Shown: positions 13,321-17,360 of the stretch, one piece after another
Position numbering within the stretch: position 1 is the first letter of the stretch
How the letters are laid out: each line of letters starts with the position of its first letter
Assembly: GCA_013815485.1 (NCBI GenBank)
Contig: JACDGB010000002.1
Span: forward strand, 1 to 17,360
Reading direction: 5' to 3'
Length of the DNA stretch: 17,360 nt
DNA from: Rubrobacter sp.
Lineage (GTDB): Bacteria; Actinomycetota; Rubrobacteria; Rubrobacterales; Rubrobacteraceae
Position numbers and translations under genes: made by a program
The notes under the pieces: generated by a model
What the model was told of the DNA's origin: nothing
What the model saw: the letters and a program-made list of their open reading frames with translations, nothing else
Databases searched by the model: none

Positions 13321-14340
13321 CTACTTGAGATGCTCCAGCCCGAGGTCTTCCCCGAAGCCGAGCGCCAGGTTCATGTTCTGCACCGCCGCCCCAGACGCGC
13401 CCTTGAGCAGGTTGTCCACCGCTGAAAAGAGCAGCAATTTCCCCGCCCGCCGATCCACCGCCGCCGAGAGCCGGCAACGGTTGGTGTTCGCCACATGCGC
13501 GATGTGCGGATACTCCTCCCGCGCCTCCACGAAAGCCCATCCCGCGTAGTCCTCCGCGTACCATCCGAGAACTTCCTCCGCATCCGGGATCTCCTCCGCG
13601 TCCACCACGATGGTCTCCAGTTCCCCGCGGGTGATGGGGATGAGATGCGGCACGAACGTGATCTCCGGCGTCCCGGCTCCACCTTCGACGCGACGGAGCA
13701 TCGCCTCGATCTCGGGCGTGTGCCGGTGACGCGGCGCCCCGTAAGCGTTGGCGTTCTCGTTGGCGCTCACGAAGTGCGTCTTGACCGACGGCTTCGCCCC
13801 CGCCCCGCTCACCCCCGAAAGCGCGTTGATGGTCACGGATCTGATACCCGCTCCCATCTGTTTCACCACGGGCGCGAGCGCAAGTATCGCCGCCGTTGGG
13901 TAGCAACCGGGGTTGGCGACGATCCGCCCCTTCGCCGCCCCGAAAACCTCCGGCAGCCCGTAATGCACCTCCGCGAGCAACTCCGGCACCGGATGTTCCC
14001 CGTACCACTCTCCATACAAATCGGCGTCCGGCAGCCGGAAATCCGCCGACAGGTCCACGACCAGCCCCACGCCCGCCGAGAGGAGATCCCTCACCGTTTC
14101 CGCGCTCTCCCCATGACCGTAGGCCACGAACGCCACATCGAGCGATGAAGCATCTATCCCATCCGGCCCGGCGTATTCGCCCTCCACGGCCAGGTGCGGG
14201 TAAACGCTCCGGATATCCTGCCCCGCGTACCCGCGCGATGCAACCTCCATCACGCTCACCTTCGGATGCCCCGAGAGCAAACGCACCAACTCCGCCCCCG
14301 CATACCCACTCCCCCCGTAGATGCCAACCTTCAACGCCAT
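13321..14340 (-). CDS. argC: N-acetyl-gamma-glutamyl-phosphate reductase
   Basis: Reduces N-acetylglutamyl phosphate to the semialdehyde with NADPH, third step of the pathway. The 339-residue protein starts with the dinucleotide-binding VGIYGGSGYAGAELVRLL (5-22) and has the nucleophile Cys146 in ANPGCYPTA and the catalytic His in HRHTPEIE (about 207). Length is normal. The ATG at 14340 lacks a strong ribosome binding site. It is first in the leftward arg operon and divergent from argJ, with 91 bp between the start codons that contain ARG-box-like sequences. Confidence 0.96.
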   Translation of the reverse strand: MALKVGIYGGSGYAGAELVRLLSGHPKVSVMEVASRGYAGQDIRSVYPHLAVEGEYAGPDGIDASSLDVAFVAYGHGESAETVRDLLSAGVGLVVDLSADFRLPDADLYGEWYGEHPVPELLAEVHYGLPEVFGAAKGRIVANPGCYPTAAILALAPVVKQMGAGIRSVTINALSGVSGAGAKPSVKTHFVSANENANAYGAPRHRHTPEIEAMLRRVEGGAGTPEITFVPHLIPITRGELETIVVDAEEIPDAEEVLGWYAEDYAGWAFVEAREEYPHIAHVANTNRCRLSAAVDRRAGKLLLFSAVDNLLKGASGAAVQNMNLALGFGEDLGLEHLK

Positions 14341-14360
14341 GCCCGTATTGAACCAGCCAT

Positions 14361-14387
14361 CGGATATTTATTCAAGTTTCTGAATAA
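14361..14387. promoter_or_regulatory. ARG-box-like operator upstream of argC
   Basis: TTATTCA-N6-TGAATAA (14368-14387) is an inverted repeat with perfect 7-bp arms. In terms of the classical ARG box (TGAAT-4 AT-ATTCA), 14361-14374 (CGGATATTTATTCA) keeps 12 of 14 positions and TGAATAAAA from 14381 is the left half of a second box, so the inverted repeat would be the junction of a tandem pair, as in E. coli arg operators. It lies about 30 bp upstream of the argC start. Confidence 0.5.
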
Positions 14388-14392
14388 AACGG

Positions 14393-14421
14393 TTGACGGC
14401 CTCGCGTGCGAGTGCGACAAT
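14393..14421 (+). promoter_or_regulatory. Promoter of argJBD
   Basis: TTGACG (14393-14398) and GACAAT (14416-14421) are separated by 17 nt. The predicted start near 14428 is only about 4 nt before the argJ ATG, so the mRNA would be leaderless or nearly so, in line with the absence of a ribosome binding site. Confidence 0.5.
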
Positions 14422-14431
14422 GATTTCCACG

Positions 14432-14447
14432 ATGAATAAAGATTCAA
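14432..14447. promoter_or_regulatory. ARG box over the argJ start codon
   Basis: ATGAATAAAGATTCAA contains TGAAT-AAAG-ATTCA (14433-14446). Every consensus arm position is kept, with three of the four central bases A/T, and it is very close to the B. subtilis ArgR/AhrC site. It begins at the argJ start codon and just downstream of the predicted transcription start, a good position for repression. Confidence 0.6.
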
Positions 14448-15655
14448 CAATCAGCATAAACAGTGTAGTTGGAGGAGCGACGGCTGCTGAGGGTTTCGTG
14501 GCGGCTGGGGTGGCTTGTGGTGTGCGGAACTCTGGGGGCCGGGATCTCGGTCTCCTCTTCTCCGACCGTCCCTGTGTCACCGCGGCCGTATTCACGCGCA
14601 ACGTGGTCAAGGGCGCGCCGCTCATCGTCACTAAGGAGGCCGTCGAGGCTGGCGGCGCGCGGGCCGTCGTCGTCAATAGCGGCAACGCCAACGCGGCGAC
14701 GGGGAAACAAGGTCTCTCGGATGCGCGGGCGATGCAGGCACTCGCGGCGGAAGCGTTGAAAATCGAAACAGGCGAAGTGGCGGTGGCCTCGACCGGCGTG
14801 ATCGGGGTTTACTTGCCGATGGACTGCATATCGGAGGGCCTCGAAGAGACGGTCGGCGTGCTCGGCCCGGACGGTGCTTCCTTTGCCGAGGCCATCCTCA
14901 CCACCGACACCCGCGCGAAAGAGATCGCGGTTCGGGTGGATGTCGGGGGGCGCGCCGTCACCATCGGAGGGACGGCAAAGGGGAGCGGCATGATCCACCC
15001 TCACATGGGCACCATGCTCGCCTTCCTCACCACCGACGCCAATGTAGAGCGAGAGTGTTTGCAAAAGACCCTGAGTAGCGCGACGGAACGCACCTTCAAC
15101 CGCGTCACCGTGGACGGCGACACTTCACCGAGTGACATGGCGATACTCATGGCGAACGGCGCGGCTGGCAACGATCTTATGACCCTGGATCACCCGGACT
15201 ACCCGGCCTTTGCCGAAGCAGTCGAGACCGTGGCGCGAGGATTGGCGAAGGAGATAGCCCGCGACGGCGAGGGTGCGACCCGGCTCGTCGAGGTGGTCGT
15301 CGAGGGCGCGAAGGACGAACCGTCCGCGGCGATGCTCGCCAAGAGCGTGATCGGAAGCAGCTTGGTTAAGGCCGCTGTCTTCGGTGAGGACGCCAACTGG
15401 GGACGGGTACTCGTCGCGATGGGATACGCGGGCGTCCCCTTCGACCCGGACGAGGTTGAACTCTTCTTTGGACCGGTGAAGGTATTTTCCGGTGGCGAGC
15501 CCGTGCCGCATGAGGAAGCGGAGGCGAATGCCGCGCTCGCGAGCGGTGAGGTCGTCATCACGGTTCGCATGGGCGAGGGCGATGCGTCGGCTAGTGCCTG
15601 GGGCTGCGACCTTACTTGTGAGTACGTCGAGATCAACGGCAGTTACCGCACATGA
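14432..15655 (+). CDS. argJ: Glutamate N-acetyltransferase / ornithine acetyltransferase
   Basis: Transfers the acetyl group from acetylornithine to glutamate, making the pathway cyclic; some members also use acetyl-CoA. From the ATG at 14432 the protein has 407 residues. It is made as a precursor that cuts itself before the nucleophile Thr194 in the KGSGMIHPHMGTMLAFLTTDA-like segment, giving alpha and beta chains. The beta chain has the typical GEDANWGRVLVAMGYAG and ends in WGCDLTCEYVEINGSYRT-type sequence. The frame is open to an earlier ATG at 14393, but that would place the predicted promoter inside the gene. No ribosome binding site is seen, consistent with leaderless translation. It overlaps argB by 4 nt (ATGA). 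Confidence 0.95.
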   Translation: MNKDSTISINSVVGGATAAEGFVAAGVACGVRNSGGRDLGLLFSDRPCVTAAVFTRNVVKGAPLIVTKEAVEAGGARAVVVNSGNANAATGKQGLSDARAMQALAAEALKIETGEVAVASTGVIGVYLPMDCISEGLEETVGVLGPDGASFAEAILTTDTRAKEIAVRVDVGGRAVTIGGTAKGSGMIHPHMGTMLAFLTTDANVERECLQKTLSSATERTFNRVTVDGDTSPSDMAILMANGAAGNDLMTLDHPDYPAFAEAVETVARGLAKEIARDGEGATRLVEVVVEGAKDEPSAAMLAKSVIGSSLVKAAVFGEDANWGRVLVAMGYAGVPFDPDEVELFFGPVKVFSGGEPVPHEEAEANAALASGEVVITVRMGEGDASASAWGCDLTCEYVEINGSYRT

Positions 15656-16410
15656 AGCCCATCGTCGTCAAGGTTGGGGGTGGGACGCTCGCGGGCGGGG
15701 CTCTCGAAGACTTGCCGAAGATAATAGAGGGTGGGACGCGGGTCGTGATCATGCACGGCGGCGGGCCGAGCTTGACCCGGATGCTCGAAGCCCTCGACAT
15801 CCCCACGAATTTCCACGAGGGCCTTCGCGTCACCGATGAGCAGACGCTCGAAGTAGCCGAGATGGTCTTCGCCGGAAGCGTGAACAAAGCTCTCGTGCGC
15901 GAACTCAACGGCCTCGGCGTTCCAGCAGCCGGGATCTCCGGCACCGACGGCCCGACCCTGCTAGTCGAGCCCATGCCAGGGCTTGGCCGCGTCGGGAGCG
16001 TGGAAGAGGTAGACCTCCGGCTCGTGTGGGCGATGTGGGAGGGTGGGTTCGTACCCGCCATTGCTCCGCTCGGGATCGGGCCTGAGGGAGCGTACAACGT
16101 CAACGCCGACATGGCAGCCAGCGCCATAGCCACGGAACTCGGGGCGGGATACCTCTTCCTGCTCACCGACGTGGACGGGTTGCTCGACGACGGCGAGACA
16201 GTCCCCGCGCTCGCGCCGGACGAGTGCGAGGGGTACGTCCAGAGCGGACTCGCAGCCGGGGGCATGATCCCCAAGCTCCGGGCAGCAGCGAATGCCGCGA
16301 AGTCCGGGGTGAAAGCCAGGATCGTCAACGGCAACAAGGAGGGTACGCTGCGCGAGGCCCTCGCTGGGGAAAACGTAGGGACTCTAATATCGGAAGGAGC
16401 CGTCGCATGA
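15652..16410 (+). CDS. argB: Acetylglutamate kinase, short form
   Basis: Phosphorylates N-acetylglutamate, second step of the pathway. The 252-residue protein has the nucleotide-binding KVGGGTL (7-13), HGGGPSLTRML (35-45), NVNAD (149-153), TDVDG (172-176) and the catalytic Lys208 in AGGMIPKL. It begins at the first core strand (MKPIVVKVGG), so the N-terminal kinked helix that makes hexameric kinases sensitive to arginine is absent; in this it resembles the arginine-insensitive E. coli enzyme. A LysZ-like substrate role is less likely next to argJ, argC and argD. It overlaps argJ and argD by 4 nt each (ATGA), so the three genes are translationally coupled. Confidence 0.94.
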   Translation: MKPIVVKVGGGTLAGGALEDLPKIIEGGTRVVIMHGGGPSLTRMLEALDIPTNFHEGLRVTDEQTLEVAEMVFAGSVNKALVRELNGLGVPAAGISGTDGPTLLVEPMPGLGRVGSVEEVDLRLVWAMWEGGFVPAIAPLGIGPEGAYNVNADMAASAIATELGAGYLFLLTDVDGLLDDGETVPALAPDECEGYVQSGLAAGGMIPKLRAAANAAKSGVKARIVNGNKEGTLREALAGENVGTLISEGAVA

Positions 16411-17360
16411 AAGCCGTAATGGAGACGTACAAGCGTTTGAACATCGCCCCGACGAGCGGGAAGGGGAGTTGGCTCTTCGACGAAGAAGGCAACCACTACC
16501 TCGACTTCATCGGCGGCATAGCGACGAATTCGCTGGGACACGGACATCCCGCGTTGGTCAAAGCCGTCCAGGATCAGGCGGAGACCCTGATCCACTGTTC
16601 CAACCTCTACGAAGTCCCCATCCAGGCCGAAGTGGCGAAGATGCTTACCGAAGCCACGGACTTCGACCGGGTCTTTTTCTGCAACTCCGGCGCCGAAGCC
16701 GTCGAAGCCGCCATCAAGCTGGCCCGGAAATACGCGAGCACAAACCACGGCTCGGACAAGCACGAAGTCCTCGCCTTCTCCAAGAGCTTCCACGGACGCA
16801 CCTACGGCGGCCTCTCCGCTACCGGCCAACCGGCCCTCAAAGAAGGCTTCGGCCCTATGCCCAGTGGCTTCGTCCACGCCCCATTCGGAGATCTCGAATC
16901 GGCGAAGCAGTTGGTGGGACCACAGACCGCCGCGATACTGGTCGAGCCCATCCAGGGCGAGGGCGGCGTGAACCCGGCCCCGGAAGGCTTCCTCGAAGGG
17001 CTGCGCGAGTTGTGCGACGAGCATGGCGCGCTCCTCATCTTCGACGAAGTCCAGACCGGCGCGGGGCGCACGGGCCATCTCTACGCATACCAGGGATTGG
17101 GCGTCGTCCCGGACGTGCTCGCAAGCGCCAAGGGCCTCGGGGGCGGTTTTCCCGTCGGCGCGATGATGGCGCGGGAGGAGTACGCGGCGCTGAAGCCAGG
17201 CAACCACGGCTCCACCTTCGGGGGCAACCCGCTCGCGATGGCGGCCGTTCGGGCTGTGCTCGGCGTCGTCGGAGACCCCGTTTTCCTCGAAGAAGTGCGC
17301 TTCAAGGGCAAGGTTCTGAAGAACGCGCTGGAGAAGCTGGCGGAGCGAGTGCCCGGCGCC
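16407..17360 (+). CDS. argD: Acetylornithine aminotransferase, 3' end outside window
   Basis: A class III PLP-dependent aminotransferase that converts N-acetylglutamate semialdehyde to N-acetylornithine. The window holds 318 residues. Visible are the N-terminal DFIGGIATNSLGHGHP, the phosphate-binding FCNSGAEAVEAAIKLARKY, IFDEVQTGAGRTG (Asp that contacts the PLP ring nitrogen) and the Schiff-base Lys242 in SAKGLGGGFPVGA, followed by HGSTFGGNPLA. The ATG at 16407 overlaps the argB stop and has GGAAGGAG 8 nt upstream. It belongs to the rightward argJBD operon; argF may follow outside the window. Ornithine or succinylornithine aminotransferase would look similar, but the setting fixes the role. 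Confidence 0.95.
   Translation, partial: MKAVMETYKRLNIAPTSGKGSWLFDEEGNHYLDFIGGIATNSLGHGHPALVKAVQDQAETLIHCSNLYEVPIQAEVAKMLTEATDFDRVFFCNSGAEAVEAAIKLARKYASTNHGSDKHEVLAFSKSFHGRTYGGLSATGQPALKEGFGPMPSGFVHAPFGDLESAKQLVGPQTAAILVEPIQGEGGVNPAPEGFLEGLRELCDEHGALLIFDEVQTGAGRTGHLYAYQGLGVVPDVLASAKGLGGGFPVGAMMAREEYAALKPGNHGSTFGGNPLAMAAVRAVLGVVGDPVFLEEVRFKGKVLKNALEKLAERVPGA

Noticed and set aside
15633..17207. 524-codon open frame on the minus strand
   Set aside because: Antisense to argB and argD; low-complexity composition and no recognisable domain.
1..17360. CRISPR arrays, insertion sequences, rRNA or tRNA genes
   Set aside because: No regularly spaced repeats, transposase motifs or structural-RNA signatures were found on reading both strands.

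Overview
The window is GC-rich bacterial chromosome with dense, mostly well-conserved genes, many GTG (and one TTG) starts, stop/start overlaps and at least two probable leaderless genes. Together with a B12-dependent ribonucleotide reductase, an arsM-type arsenic operon and the style of the proteins, this suggests a deep-branching actinobacterium, possibly Rubrobacter-like. The taxon is an impression from protein style only; no marker gene was compared.

Layout. (A) 1-1951, leftward: nrdR followed by nrdJ (class II ribonucleotide reductase, cut by the window edge), with two candidate NrdR boxes 30 bp apart upstream. (B) 1952-2271: an AT-rich gene-free stretch with nested inverted repeats. (C) 2272-2823, leftward: a TadA-family tRNA/nucleoside deaminase. 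It is divergent from (D) 2902-7275, rightward: a MoxR AAA+ ATPase, a DUF58 protein and a membrane transglutaminase, a familiar three-gene set. A perfect 20-bp palindrome lies between C and D. (E) 7265-10302, leftward: a five-gene arsenic operon, promoter-arsM-arsR-arsC-aqp-arsC, with a good sigma70-type promoter and an ArsR-type operator. No arsenite pump (ArsB/Acr3) is in the operon; an aquaporin of the NIP/AqpN/AqpS kind is in its place. (F) 10303-10631: a short gene-poor stretch with a 52-codon ORF that may be a remnant. (G) 10632-17360: an arginine biosynthesis locus built as two divergent operons. Leftward runs argC-argR-GNAT-ACT-argG; rightward runs argJ-argB-argD (cut by the window edge).

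How they work together. NrdR senses (d)ATP and represses its own operon, setting NrdJ levels for dNTP supply. In the ars operon, arsenate is reduced by either of two thiol reductases; the resulting arsenite can leave through the aquaporin or be methylated by ArsM, under ArsR control. In the arg locus, ArgJ recycles acetyl groups (cyclic pathway), ArgB, ArgC and ArgD make acetylornithine, and ArgG works after ornithine carbamoylation. ArgF and ArgH are not in the window.

The points most worth a second look are in the arg locus and the ars operon. ArgR has lost one Asp, and apparently also the Gln, of the classical arginine pocket. ArgB starts directly at its nucleotide-binding strand and lacks the N-terminal helix of arginine-inhibited enzymes. 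A CASTOR-like ACT-domain protein and a GNAT enzyme sit inside the same operon. This raises the possibility that arginine is sensed in an unusual way here. The pump-less ars operon and the unexplained palindrome upstream of moxR/tadA are the other main leads.
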